DNA of 64,000 nucleotides from Rhodocollybia butyracea (taxonomy: Eukaryota; Basidiomycota; Agaricomycetes; Agaricales; Omphalotaceae). The notes under the pieces are model-generated. The model was given only the letters and a program-made list of their open reading frames with translations, was not told the origin of the DNA and did no database searches. Shown piece by piece: positions 1 through 10,952 of the stretch. The DNA is taken from NCBI GenBank assembly GCA_015501585.1, contig JADNRY010000023.1, positions 62,001-126,000 on the forward strand. Reading direction: 5' to 3'. The position numbers and the translations under genes were made by a program. Every line of letters begins with the position of its first letter. Position 1 is the first letter of the stretch.

Positions 1-2209
1 CCGTACGACTGAGTTCTACAAGTGGAGGATTCTGTGATTGTGTGACAAGATCAAACCGAAGAGGATTATTGACTATAGTCAGCCAACCAAATGGAGTGGT
101 GGGGGAAGTTGGGTCCAGGATTGATACAGCGAAGCTAGAACGCGTAAGCCATGTAGAGAATGGCGTGTTGTAGGCATTGACGCGGGAGAACTGGTTATGG
201 AGCTCAAATCGAACCTCAGTTAGATCTGTTGCTTCATCAATACGGAACTCGGTGCAGCCAGGAACATCCGTTGTCGTATCGATAGGCACAGCGGCAACAT
301 AATCTTCTTCAAGGTAGAAGAGTCTGACTCTGTCTCTCCATCGATCTCTAGTGACTGTAGGTTCCAAATATCCCAGATAATAGATAATTTCTTCTATATT
401 CAGTGCCCAAGGATCAGTGACAAAGATTCGTCTTATAGAATTGTCGTTACGACTAAACGCTGCGGCCATGATGGCGGCAATCACTGTTGGATTAGGATGA
501 TTGTGTTTTAGCCTGTTGGCAGAAATAACATAGTTCCGTGCACTAAAGTGAATAGCTGTAGTAAGCCAGACAATCATATCAAACGTGGACTTACTCAAAA
601 CGTTCATAGAATTGTACAATCTTGGAAACCAGTTGCAAAAGTGTAAACGGGTCATAGTTAAGACTATTCATGGAATTATCCACTAGGGACCACGGCACAC
701 CGTAAACATAGGGCCCATGCGCTCCAGCCGTCTGCTTGACCTGATTTACCAAAAACTTCCTTCCAGACGGTGAAGTAAGCTGTGAGACGTAGCCGGTTGG
801 AAATGTTGGGTTTCCATCACGGATGGATTGCTCGATTGTACGGAAACGGTCCAGGAGAAGGTTCGTGAACGTGATCCAATCGCCCCAGTTCGCACCATTG
901 AGTGCAAGGTTAAGGGGTGGATAACGAAAACTATACACCTCAAGGTAGCTCTGAAAAATTTCGAATGCCGAATCCATAGCAGGCCCAAAAGCAGGGGTAT
1001 CGACTTTTCCTGGATCCGAAACCGCTACCCAGTCCCACACACGGGAAAGATAAACACGGTCGCGAAACTGAGCAAGGACAGGATCAACTGGTCTGTTCAT
1101 TCTGTGAGCAAAGTCCTCGCTACCCAAATACCACGCCGAAAGGGCGAGGAAAAAGAATTCTACTTTTTCAGTCCCCCGATCATTAATGGAAAATCTATCG
1201 ACAGCATGACTGTTGCGCTGTGACCCATGATGAGGGACCTTGAAGATGGATAGGGTGGCCACTGGCTTCTGAGGGTCAGTTGAGATAGAACGAAGCTGCG
1301 CAAGAACGTGTTCTCCAGTTGTGTCGCCGGTGGTGACAATCGGCCAATTCATATCGCTTGGTGGTCGGTAAGATGTAATGATACTACGTAGATTCAGACT
1401 GTCATTCACTTCTCTCCATCTTCAACATTTTACTTGCGCACCTTGATATATTTGCCGCACTAGTATCCACGTTGACACTAAAAGTCGATTGAGTGCTAGA
1501 CTTGGCCACCATCTTGTACAACTGATGTCCGGGGGGAGTTCCATGTACGAGTCCTGGAACCGAAGGGACATTGTCCCATACTAGACGCTCGAACTCCTTG
1601 TCTTCTTCAAGCATGTTTTCGAAGATATCCCTCTGGTCGACTTTCGTCGTTCAAAAATAGGTCATTGAGGATGATGGGGCCTTTGAACAGAAGTGGCTTA
1701 TCCTTGCTAGGATCATCGGACGCTTTGGGCAGCCAGTCGGAGAGAAGTTGAATGATACCTTGTAGTAAGTCGTTACTACTTACATTGAAATTACAGCGAA
1801 ACAGAAAACCCACCATCCATATGATCTTGATGAGGATGAGTAACGACAATTCCATCGAGGAGATCGATTACTCGAAAGCCGAACTTGTGGTCCTGAGTTT
1901 CAGAGCAACAAAACCGAAGGAGAGCTTGCTTCAGGAATTGATAATATGAGTTGTTCTGGTTTCTTCGTTCCGCCTCGTCCGAAATGTCACTACCTGGCCG
2001 TTTTCTAGTTGTATCGGTCGAGACATAATAAGTGACGGGGCCACCGTCAATTAACCAAAAACCTAGCAGAGCAGACTTGGAATGAGAATCATGGAACGAA
2101 CGAGGGAATATCACGAACGAGGCTTGTCGGTAACATTAGCTGTCGCGAGCTGTAGTAGCAGAGTATCACCGTAGCCTGCGTAAACAGCGATGAGCTTTGG
2201 ATCAGACAT
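1..2209 (-). CDS. Metallo-beta-lactamase-fold protein, 3' end off the left edge
   Basis: A multi-exon gene starting at the ATG at 2209 (MSDPKLIAVYAGYGDTLLLQ) and still open at base 1. The exon at about 1795-2090 carries THPHQDHMDGG, the HxHxDH metal-binding motif of the metallo-beta-lactamase fold. A later exon has TTGDTTGEHV and VPHHGSQRNSH, the downstream His motif of this family. Introns of about 43-59 nt can be placed near 2090-2145, 1755-1805, 1395-1440 and 540-592, and the last exon reads without a stop from 541 to the edge. The ComEC/RNase Z-like relatives are hydrolases, but no substrate can be read from the sequence. The frame breaks at about 1628-1635, between DESRPE and DIFENM, with no intron available, so there may be an indel there. 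The family call is firm and the function unknown. Confidence 0.8.
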
Positions 2210-3522
2210 TGGATTCAAGACAAATAAAGAGGCCGGCAGGGGTACTCCTGGCTTGAAACCGATACGACGAGGTTTATAGGCAACGGAGACGGTATGATTT
2301 GAAAACACGTTGCGACATGAATTTCATCGATAAGGCTTCTTGTAAAGCTTCCATGCATTCTGTCTGCGATGTGCCTATCATCTGTCGGAGCTGGTGTATC
2401 AAATTTTCCCAGATAGCAGTGGATTTATGAAATAAAAATCCCAATCGAGCAAGGGGAAAGCAGGGCAAAGCTCGACCGGGTATGTGGCTGTATATGGGAC
2501 GCTTAGGTCCATACAAAACAACCACCAAACCGTAAGGTACATCAGGGTACATTCTATATCACTCCACCTCCTGTAAACTATTAAAAATCAAGGGAAAACT
2601 ATGTTCAGTGTAGGGCTCGCCTTGGAATACCTCGACCTCAGCTTGCCAGCCTGAGAGTCTTGACGAAGGCAAATTTAATGGGAGTTCCAACAAAGACCTC
2701 GAAAAAACGTATTATTCTGGCAACTTGAAGTCCTTCACCTCCTGTCCTCAAAGCCTAATCTTTGATGGATCTATAATAGCAGTTATCAATAGGGTTCAAC
2801 AGGTTAGTGGAGCACCATTCGCTCATTCATTGTAGGTCATTGTTCGTGAATATGTTTGCCCAGTGACGGCGGTGAATTGGAAAGTCGGTGAAGGTCACTC
2901 TCCGACCTGTAGTCGCCGTGCGTTCCTGGGCGCGACGCGCTAAGCTCCCGAAAATAAAGCTCTGAGCACATAGATGATAGGGATCAATGCCGCGATGTCT
3001 GGATAGACAAATAAAATAACTCGAGACCATATAGGACCATATGAATGCAAAAACTTCACCTCCGGTGATATCAGCTGAGTGATAAGAATCAGTACCAGGG
3101 CCTGAGGCGACAACTTCGTTTCAAATCAGTAACTGGAGTACGAAGAATCGAAGAATCGAATCCATCGATGTACCCATGTGATACGTTACATTTGATTGGA
3201 TACAGTCGGGCACAGCATAAAGCCTACTGCTATCGTGTAATGCGCCTGCTAGACCTCCAACCCTTCCGTGGTATTTACCCCAACAAAGTTCGAACGCTTC
3301 CCAGCAGCGTCGAGACAATAAAATTCACTTTCGACGCAAAGAGAGTATACAGAACCACTTTCACCACAAAAAGTTATGAATCAACAATGCAAGGACTGGA
3401 CGGAAGGCTAGAGGCGCGCGCGCAGGAAAAGTCTTCTTTCCATCTTCTCTGCATTCTCATCTGCTCGTGGAAGAGACTATCTTGATATCAAGATGGGACC
3501 GCCATGTACCCAAGGTCAATTT
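2210..3522. other. Intergenic, no supported gene
   Basis: Upstream of the metallo-beta-lactamase-fold gene and downstream of the PCD-zinc-knuckle gene. A short open frame lies on the minus strand at about 2274-2552 and may be leader. Otherwise I see no conserved protein, RNA gene or repeat. Confidence 0.5.
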
Positions 3523-4596
3523 CTACAAACTACAATCTACATCCCAGTGGCCAGTTTTCCCACAACGGTAGCATCCTTTCCTATCTTGCGGAGGATGATC
3601 GTTCCTCTCCGGACATTGTTGTAACTCATGATTCGAACCACAACATGGGCAGAAACCACGTCGAAATACGGACTGAACCAAATTTATACGATCTTCAGCT
3701 GTTATAGGATGGCGAACGCTGGACTGTATGCCGCTTTCCGAAAGATCATCGGAGGTTGAGGAGTTGGGAAAGAATATATCGCGGAACATTTTGTCGACGA
3801 GTAATACGAAGCGGATGTCGCGCTTAGTGAGACCTGGAATAATTAGGGTCTCGGGGAAATCTTTAAGGACAGAAAGAGTTAATGATAAAACGAGGAAGAC
3901 TGAGTTGAAACTTGCATATGCGACGTTTAGCAGTAAGATGACGAGGCCTCATATCCAGTATTGATTGCGGGATGAACGCTTCGCGAGTGATGCTTCGGAT
4001 AAGGACAGCGTAATGAACATCGACTTTGGGGTTATTATTTCGGAGATACAGGCGAAGGAAAAGCGGGTCATGCTAGATGAACAAGAGAGAGCATAAGCAA
4101 CATATCAAGTTGCTATTTCGTCACTTACTTGTTCTTCTTCGCTAATCCTCTGAACTTCGTCCATAAAATGGGCTGCTGCTGGTTGAGTCCTAAACTTATA
4201 AGTTGCTGTGAGAACTAGCCCATTCCCTAAAGTCTTGTCGTAGTTAACATCGCTTGAAACATGTATGAAGTTTGCTTGGATGCCAGTCTGGGCATTGCTT
4301 GGTAGTAATCGTGGACGAAAAGTCCAAGGAGTCAAGTATGGCAAGGAGTATAGCATTTCGAGTTCCTCGCGTTCAAGCCATGGCGTTGGATTGGTTTGCG
4401 GGAAAGGAGGAAGCGGTGGTAATGCAGTTATCTGTTCAAAGTATTGTGGAATTTGAGCTACGCCGCGCGTCACTGTAATATCAAGAGTCGATAAGCTATT
4501 TTGGAGAACAAAGGCGAGTATACCTCCGGTGCTTTTAAATCGCTGCGACTTCAGCGTTGTCTGCAGCGTGCGTAAAACTGAACTTCGAAAGAGCAT
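3523..4596 (-). CDS. Mitochondrial pterin-4a-carbinolamine dehydratase-like domain fused to CCHC zinc knuckles
   Basis: Three exons (4129-4596, 3916-4072, 3523-3860) total 963 nt and encode 320 aa. The N-terminus (MLFRSSVLRTLQTTLKSQRF) looks like a mitochondrial presequence. The middle follows the PCD/DCoH layout: PWLEREELEML, then YKFRTQPAAAHFMDEV, then EEEQHDP in place of the usual HHP, then PGLTKRDIRFVLLVDKMF, which matches the family's GLT-x-kD helix. The C-terminus adds a variant knuckle (CPCCGSNHELQQC) and a canonical CX2CX4HX4C knuckle (CYRCGKTGHWDVDC). PCD enzymes recycle 4a-hydroxy-tetrahydrobiopterin or act as dimerisation cofactors; zinc knuckles bind single-stranded nucleic acid. 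Intron 2 appears to use a GC donor (GCAAGT). The second His of the catalytic pair is Asp here, so catalysis is doubtful. The fusion is read directly from the spliced frame. Confidence 0.72.
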
Positions 4597-5079
4597 GATG
4601 AGTCCTCGACCGTAGACGCTCGATGACTACTCTCGCACGTGCCGCCGAACTTGCCGTACGCCGGCCCGTATTCTCTTCGATTTTGTCTATGTAGATGAAA
4701 AACTGAAATAAATGAAAAACAGAAATAACAATGTAAAAAGAAATACTAGATAGATAGATAGATAGATAGAAATACATGGCCCAGACAGTACACAACTGGC
4801 TGCGGTCCTATAAAGGAAACGACCGGTCCTTAGAGAAATACAGATGCCTAAAAGTGGGAACTATTCAATCGTAGTAGATCATAGGAAACCTGTCGACAGA
4901 CCCGCCGCCTTCAGGAGTAAGAGGAACATCGGAATCACATTCTTTGTACTTCAAGGTATTCGCAGAATCCACCTTCTCAGACCCTTCCAGACTCGCCGTG
5001 GGATACTCAACAAGTTCGAGGGCAGAGCTACTCCTTCCCCACTCGCTCCTTGATAACCCGGGGGGAATTATCGGAGCTC
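4597..5079. other. Promoter region of the PCD-like gene
   Basis: This stretch holds the start-proximal region of the PCD-like gene and the 3' end of the neighbouring minus-strand gene. It includes a GATA-type microsatellite. I see no gene. Confidence 0.4.
4748..4772. repeat. (TAGA)n microsatellite
   Basis: About six perfect copies of a TAGA tetranucleotide, roughly 150 bp upstream of the PCD-like start codon. It is a simple repeat, potentially length-polymorphic. Confidence 0.9.
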
Positions 5080-5877
5080 CTACCAAACTTTTCTTGAATT
5101 CTTCTTCATCTTTTGCTTCCACTCCAACCGTTCCGGAGAGAGAATATCTACAGCAATCATCTGCTCTTCGGTAGGCCATACGGGGGCATCCAATATTTCG
5201 TAGGCGTTATCCCGGGACATGTACACCTGACTGGTGTAGAAGGGATAACAGCACACTTGTCCCTCGAGATCATGGCAGGCAAGATGGCCTTCGAGCTCAA
5301 AGCCGATACGGGTAGGGGCCGGAGGTGGAGGCGGAATGGGAAGAAAAAGAGGCAAGGAAGGTGGAGTAATGGTTAACGGACGGTGGCTTCGGGGCTGACT
5401 TTCGTGAGGGTAGTCCCTAGGCAAGACCCGCTGATTGGAAAGATCATGAGCATATTCGAAGCGTCCAAAGGCTTCAGCCTCAGGGAAGTATGCATTCCCG
5501 CGAAAATAGTGCGAATACACCAGTGAGTCGACGTTCATCACTTGTCCGTGACGATTTCGGATCTGATAAATTGGCACAGGGGCCAAAGAGTCGAGTCCAA
5601 ACCCAAATGGAGGTTTTGATTGGGAAATATAAGGCTGAGTGCCAAATAGATTATAATAATTATGCGGAAGGAAAGTGTTGCAGTTGGAATAATCATTGAT
5701 ATTGTTCTGGAAAATGGGATAAGGATAGTGGTTTCCGGAACCCATGAGGGAGGATACAGCATGTTGTTCTAAACCAAGAGGGCCAGAAACGGTGTCGAAC
5801 GAGTCTTGGTTGCGCTTCGCGGGTCCGACCAGCGGAAGGTCCAAGTGAGGATGAAGCTCGGAAAGAAAGAAAGACAT
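5080..5877 (-). CDS. Uncharacterised proline-rich protein
   Basis: A single long open frame of 265 aa beginning MSFFLSELHPHLDLPLVGP. It contains aromatic/Asn-rich stretches, a proline tract (about residues 170-190, LPIPPPPPAPTRIGFELEG) and a Lys-rich tail. There is no signal peptide or membrane segment, and I recognise no domain. A TATA-like stretch (TATATAAAG on the minus strand) lies about 125 bp upstream of the start, near 6002-6010. A spliced extension into the open frame at 4865-5060 is possible but not needed. The uninterrupted frame and non-random composition support a gene. Confidence 0.5.
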   Translation of the reverse strand: MSFFLSELHPHLDLPLVGPAKRNQDSFDTVSGPLGLEQHAVSSLMGSGNHYPYPIFQNNINDYSNCNTFLPHNYYNLFGTQPYISQSKPPFGFGLDSLAPVPIYQIRNRHGQVMNVDSLVYSHYFRGNAYFPEAEAFGRFEYAHDLSNQRVLPRDYPHESQPRSHRPLTITPPSLPLFLPIPPPPPAPTRIGFELEGHLACHDLEGQVCCYPFYTSQVYMSRDNAYEILDAPVWPTEEQMIAVDILSPERLEWKQKMKKNSRKVW

Positions 5878-6237
5878 TGTAGGAGGGGGCGGGTGGCAGG
5901 CTCGAGAGTCGTAAATATATCAAGCAGGAAGGCTCCGTGTCAAACGTCGGTTCCAGGGCAGTTGACTGCAAGTTGGGGAGCAAAATGAAGAGCAACTAGG
6001 CTTTATATACGGGCCACTGTTAGCCAAATTTGGATACGATAGACAAAACTGTTTAAAATTGACAGATTTGTTTGACAATGGGATAGGCCACCGGCCATAG
6101 TTTTTCAAAAGGCATTGTTCGCGTCGAATTCCCAGCGCGTTCCCACACGTGCATATCACATGTCCCTTATGCGTTGTCTCAAACCATCACGAACTCTTTG
6201 ACCATTAGGTCTTTTGAACCGCCAGAAATCCGAGAAA
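5878..6237. other. Divergent promoter region
   Basis: Separates the minus-strand proline-rich gene from plus-strand HUS1. A TATA-like stretch near 6002-6010 faces the minus-strand gene. Nothing else is recognised. Confidence 0.4.
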
Positions 6238-7409
6238 ATGCGATTTCGTGCTGCAATAGACAATGTAAACACCTTCTTTCGTGCGTTTTCTCTCCATGCA
6301 AAATCTCTTCAACTAACCGCCACTATGACATTCAAGGGATCATGCAATCTTTAGAAAAGCTACAGAAGAAATGCATAGTCAAGTTTACTGAAGATAACAT
6401 GCATGTTATCTGTAACAACGATGCTAACGAAGGAGGAATCCAAGTATGGTCGTAAGCCCGTAATATCTCGTGTATGCAAAATTATTCAAGTCTCTGTCCA
6501 TCCAGCCAGATCAAGAAAGACTCCATATTCAGCAACTACAAAATACAATCCAACTCAAACAACGAAATAACCGTCACTGTGTCTTGCGAGGCACTAATGG
6601 GCGCGCTTCGATCTACATCGTCCGTCTCGTCAAATACTTCAGGTTCATCCTACGAAACAGACGAAGTTGTCGTAAAACTCGCGAAGAAGAATGACCAGGC
6701 CGTACTCAACTTCGAAATCAGCGCGACTACGCGTGCTGGTAGAAAGGTCCGAACAGGACATGATGTGAAGATCGAAGTTATGAAGCCTGTGGATGTTGCG
6801 AAACTCACAGAACCAATGTGTCCGAACCTGATGTACGGTTTACTCTATATCTTTGCGCCATTTTTCTGATCTCCTCTGTAGATCCATGTTCTGTTGCCAT
6901 CTTTGCACAAATTGCGAACCATCACCGAGAGATTACGCCCGATGACGGATATTCTGGCCGTCCGAGCAAATCACAATGGCTGTCTTCAGCTTTCCATCAA
7001 CACGGAGAGCGTCAAGGTCGACACGGAATGGAAGAACTGCACCATTCCCCAGATGAGTTTGTGTATTATCCGTCTTGCCCTGTTATCGGTTATAACGACT
7101 TTTTTTTCCTGCAGTGAAAGAAGGTGCCTCACAAGAGACAGACGACCCACCGCCTGATCCCGAGGATATGTTTTCTGTTTTGGTCTCGGTTAAGAGTTTC
7201 ATCAAGTTCTTAAGCAGCCATGTCGTATCAACGACTACCATAGCTTGTGCGTTTTTCGACCCCATCGCCAGGATCTGGATGCTTGACTTGTTCGTTCCAC
7301 AGGCGTATGTCAAAACCACTGCTTGATCCTCTATGTTTATATAGGTGATGTGGCAGACGCAGGAGGTGTTTTGACCTTTTATATACCTGCTATCATCGAC
7401 GATGAGTAA
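6238..7409 (+). CDS. HUS1: HUS1, 9-1-1 checkpoint clamp subunit, with an apparent one-base frame break
   Basis: Six exons: 6238-6280, 6337-6451, 6506-6832, 6882-7056, 7115-7246, 7303-7409. The start MRFRAAIDNVNTFFR and the following LEKLQKKCIVKFTEDNMHV and DANEGGIQVWSQI are diagnostic of Hus1. The end reads KSFIKFLSSHVVSTTTIAC, then GDVADAGGVLTFYIPAIIDD. Hus1 forms the Rad9-Rad1-Hus1 sliding clamp loaded at damaged DNA to activate the ATR-type checkpoint. The exons sum to 899 nt, one short of a whole number of codons. The frame slips at about 6819-6824, inside the conserved LTEPMCP-EPDI segment, where one C seems missing after TGTCC. No intron choice repairs it. With one base more the protein would be 299 aa, normal for the family. 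Confidence 0.9.
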
Positions 7410-7750
7410 CTTCTACTACTAGACTTCATCTGCTTCATTTTACTTGTACCTTAAGGTGGTTCTGTATCGCTTAGTTCTATTGTGTCTAGTCTGGACATGT
7501 TATGGCATTGACGATCTCTTAAATTCACATCCCATGTCAAATCATTGGAGACGGTTTTATTCTGCTTCTACAAGGCTTTCTATTGACCTTCTGCTCTGTA
7601 CACAGAGCTCATACTTGCGAGCTAAATCCCGACTGAAAAGGAAAATATCATGCTGACTAATTCGGTGAGCTTCATAATACCCACTTTCCTCCGGGAAATG
7701 GGTTATATTAAACCTAAAGAAGTGTATGTATATCCCGAATAAACCTCGAC
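7410..7750. other. Intergenic between HUS1 and the Gal80-like gene
   Basis: This is the HUS1 3' flank and the promoter of the next plus-strand gene. No gene or repeat is seen. Confidence 0.4.
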
Positions 7751-9064
7751 ATGTCAACAGTAGCAAAACCAACCAAGCCAGTCCGCTTAGGCTTTATCGG
7801 TCTATCCACTACAGGCTGGGCAGCCATGGCGTTGGCACCTCCACTCTTCAAAGCCCCGCTATCGTCCGAGTTCTCTCTCGTTGCTGTTTCGACAACAAAC
7901 ACAGATTCAGCACAAGCTACTGCCCAAAAGTACTCTGAGCTTGTATCGTCTCAAGCAGATGGCGGGCCCAAGGTCACTATCAAGCCGTATCATGGCTCGG
8001 CAGAGCATATTGCAGCAGATAGGGGTATTGACATGCTTGTTGTATCTGTGAGAGCGACACACCATAAGGAAGTCGCGCTGAAGGTGATTGAAGGAGGGAA
8101 GGACCTCTTTATCGAGTGGCCCATTGGCAGGAATCTAGCGGAAACAAGGGAGATTTACGAGGCTGCATTAAAGAAGGGGATCAAGACGGTGGTTGGACTC
8201 CAAAGTACGTTGCTTAACTTACTTCCAGTAATGCTATGATGTTTTCATGCTAATAAGAGTCTTGGAACAGCAAGATTTACCGGGTATGCGTCGAAGGTAT
8301 GTATTAGCCTCCTCGTCATCTTCAAGGATGATTGACGATTCTTTGGACAGGTTAAGTCTATTGTCGATAGTGGCGAGATTGGAAAGACGATCGCTTCGTC
8401 GTTCGTGAGTTTTGTCCGTAGCTCATATACCACCACGATAATGACTTCAGTCTAGATCGTTTCGATGGGACCTTTCGCATCATACGGGCCCACCACAACC
8501 CAAAAATACAAATACATCTTCGACTCCTCCAACGGGGTTACACTGGTTGACGTTATCGGAGGCCACTTATTCGATCTCCTCACTTACATCCTCGGGCCCA
8601 TCGCCTCGTTATCCGCCATCCTCGAAAACCAAATCCCGTTAATTACAATAATCGACGATCACGGAAAACCTACAGATGAGGTCATACCATTTGACGGCCC
8701 CCACCAAATTTGCGTGAGCGGAGTGCTGGTTTCCGGTGCGGTGTTCAACGTGCATGTCCAAACTGGAGCCAAAGAGACTGATTTCAACTGGGTTATTCAT
8801 GGAGAAAAGGGGACTCTAAGGATTAGAGATGATGATAGAACCCCCGGGCGGTTCGGCTTCGTCGATGCTACTCCGAAGGTATATTTGAATGGAAATAAGA
8901 TTGAGGTGGAGAATGTCGATACTACTACCACTGGACTCGCTTGGAAAGCGTTTGCAGATGGAAAAGCTGGTACTTATGCCACCTTGGAGCAAGGACTAAA
9001 GGTGAAGGAGATTGTATTCGCTATAAAGAAAAGCTCTGATGGGGGGGAAAGGGTCTATCTCTAA
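7751..9064 (+). CDS. Gal80-like Gfo/Idh/MocA-family NAD(P)-binding oxidoreductase
   Basis: Four exons (7751-8204, 8271-8296, 8351-8404, 8456-9064) give 380 aa. The N-terminus has a Rossmann start (VRLGFIGLSTTGWAAMALAP). It is followed by ATHHKEVALKVIEGGKDLF and IEWPIGRNLAETREI, where the family's EKP dinucleotide-site motif is EWP, as in Gal80-type members. GLQTRFTGYASKVK and GGHLFDLLTYILGP begin the C-terminal domain. Enzymatic relatives oxidise or reduce sugars and their derivatives. Gal80 itself is a transcriptional co-repressor that binds NAD(P) without known catalysis. Without a GAL4-type partner in the window, a metabolic enzyme is as likely as a regulator. Confidence 0.85.
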
Positions 9065-9989
9065 TTCTATAGAAATCACGGTTCAGGGAGTTGTAATTAG
9101 TTAGCAAATGAAGGTCTTACTTAGGGTAGACACTTTGAATACCAGCAATGCCTATACGGGCATGGCTCAATGGCAGAGGCTCACTTTTCAAGGAGCGGGC
9201 GGAATTGCCAGGAGAGTGGGTTTCCCGCTCCGGAGGAATCCAAGTCTCCATCGGTCCCTGGTCAAAGCCAGTTCTAGTTTGAGACTTGTCACAGAGGTTG
9301 AGAAGTTGAACTACGACCGGTACAAGTCAGCAAGAGTCAGCATAGGTCGATAGTGGATGATACATGTCACATTCTATAAGTTATACATTTCGTTCTCATT
9401 AACAACGCACGTCGATGTGTCGTTCTACATACATTGTGAGAAATATTCTCTGGCGACAAGAATTGAGGATCATGTATATTTACAAATTTACAACTTTTAA
9501 CGCCAAGATGCGAAAAAGTCGGCTAAAATTTGTTTCGATGGGCAATTGCAAGCTGTTGTGTATAGTTCCTTCGAGTTTTCATAAGCCGACCAGCGATCGA
9601 CGGCGGGAAGTCCTTTTCGCGCCCTCTCATGTTAATTTGTGTCAATGAATGATGAAGAAAAGACCGCTTTAAAACCGACTAAAACTCCGCAACAGCCATC
9701 GCAAATTAATGGAGAATGGTAAACCTAGTCGCTCGCAGAAAGGACAGATTAAGGGCAAACCACACAATCCTTGGATTGGATGCCCATACATCTCCGAACC
9801 ACTCACGTCCGGATGACTATTCTCCTGAAAAAACATACAGCGAGTTCCCCGAGCCAAATCACGAGTTGAAGCTAATCCAAGCAACCCCTGTAATGCTTGA
9901 GGATGAGACTTAAACCATGTTTATGTTGAACGAAAATGCTGGCTGATTTGAACCAGTCTGCTTATTAGAGTATAGCAGCGTGTATAAAG
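9065..9989. other. Intergenic, no supported gene
   Basis: Lies between the convergent Gal80-like and SDHC genes. Small open frames exist on both strands, but none has recognisable sequence or splice support. Confidence 0.4.
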
Positions 9990-10735
9990 TTACATGAATG
10001 CCAAATAAGCCGAGGAGAGTGCAGTAGCTCCCAGAACTGCGTATCCAGTTGAATATGCTCCCTTAACAGTCAAAACTACAGGAGGGCGTGAGTTGAACCA
10101 GGATAAAAACTTGTTGTCGACACGTACATTTCCCAGCGTCCCATGCTAAATGTCTAAGACCATTGAACGAATGGTAACTGAACGGAAGCGCGAGGAGGAA
10201 CTTTCCAGTATACTTGACTGCGTCAGGCAAGCCGGAAACGAATTCGATAACATGCACGCTATCAAATGTGCCCGGAGCCACGAGATACGACAAAGAGAAT
10301 CCATACAGTACTGGGATCGCATATGGCATTAGCCTTGAGATTACGCGAGAAAAGCGGTTACGCACAGGCGCCAAGGGCTACACCAGTAGCACGATTAAAG
10401 ATAGAACCAATCCAGGTGAGTTGTGGCTGATAAATGGTAAAGTGTGGGCTGGATGGTCGCAGCAAACGCTGGTTATTCAAGATTGTCGTTCCATCTTCAG
10501 GTTTCAGCGATTGAGTCTGAACAGAGCTATACAGAGAGTTATGGATTGAAAAAATTCCGTTTTACAGGAAACATACCGCCTTGCGATGCTCGAGCGAATA
10601 ACGGTCTTTAGAACCTGGTTTCTGGCTGCAAATAATGTTTGGATTTACAACTTTGTAAATATGAGGAAATCTACCTGGAGCAAAGGCAGCCTGTCTTAGA
10701 GATGGTGCCAGACCGAGAACGCGAGTGGAGAGCAT
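9990..10735 (-). CDS. SDHC: Succinate dehydrogenase cytochrome b560 subunit
   Basis: Five exons (10675-10735, 10577-10625, 10366-10526, 10128-10310, 9990-10075) sum to 540 nt and encode 179 aa. The leader [18 protein letters not shown] fits a mitochondrial presequence. Family motifs are clear: [34 protein letters not shown], and [15 protein letters not shown], which contains the haem-ligand His region. Three hydrophobic helices follow the expected order, the last near the C-terminus ([21 protein letters not shown]). SDHC anchors complex II in the inner mitochondrial membrane and forms the ubiquinone site with SDHD. All intron boundaries keep frame. Confidence 0.93.
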
Positions 10736-10952
10736 GATGGTTAATGAATTTGAGGAGTCAACCGGAAAGCGCCGGAACCTGGTGCATAGGCGCTCATAGA
10801 TATCGATTGCTCCCGAAGCCTGAGTTCGCAGGTACTATAGCTGGCGGCAGAGAAGTGACGTGGTTATTAAAAGAGTGTAAATACACATATCACTGCAGTA
10901 CAAATATGTAAAATATTGGCGGTAAAGTAGACTAATTCCCATTATAAGTCAA

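Noticed and set aside
9108..9353. Short plus-strand frame after the Gal80-like gene
   Set aside because: No domain, no splice link to neighbours, and composition near background.
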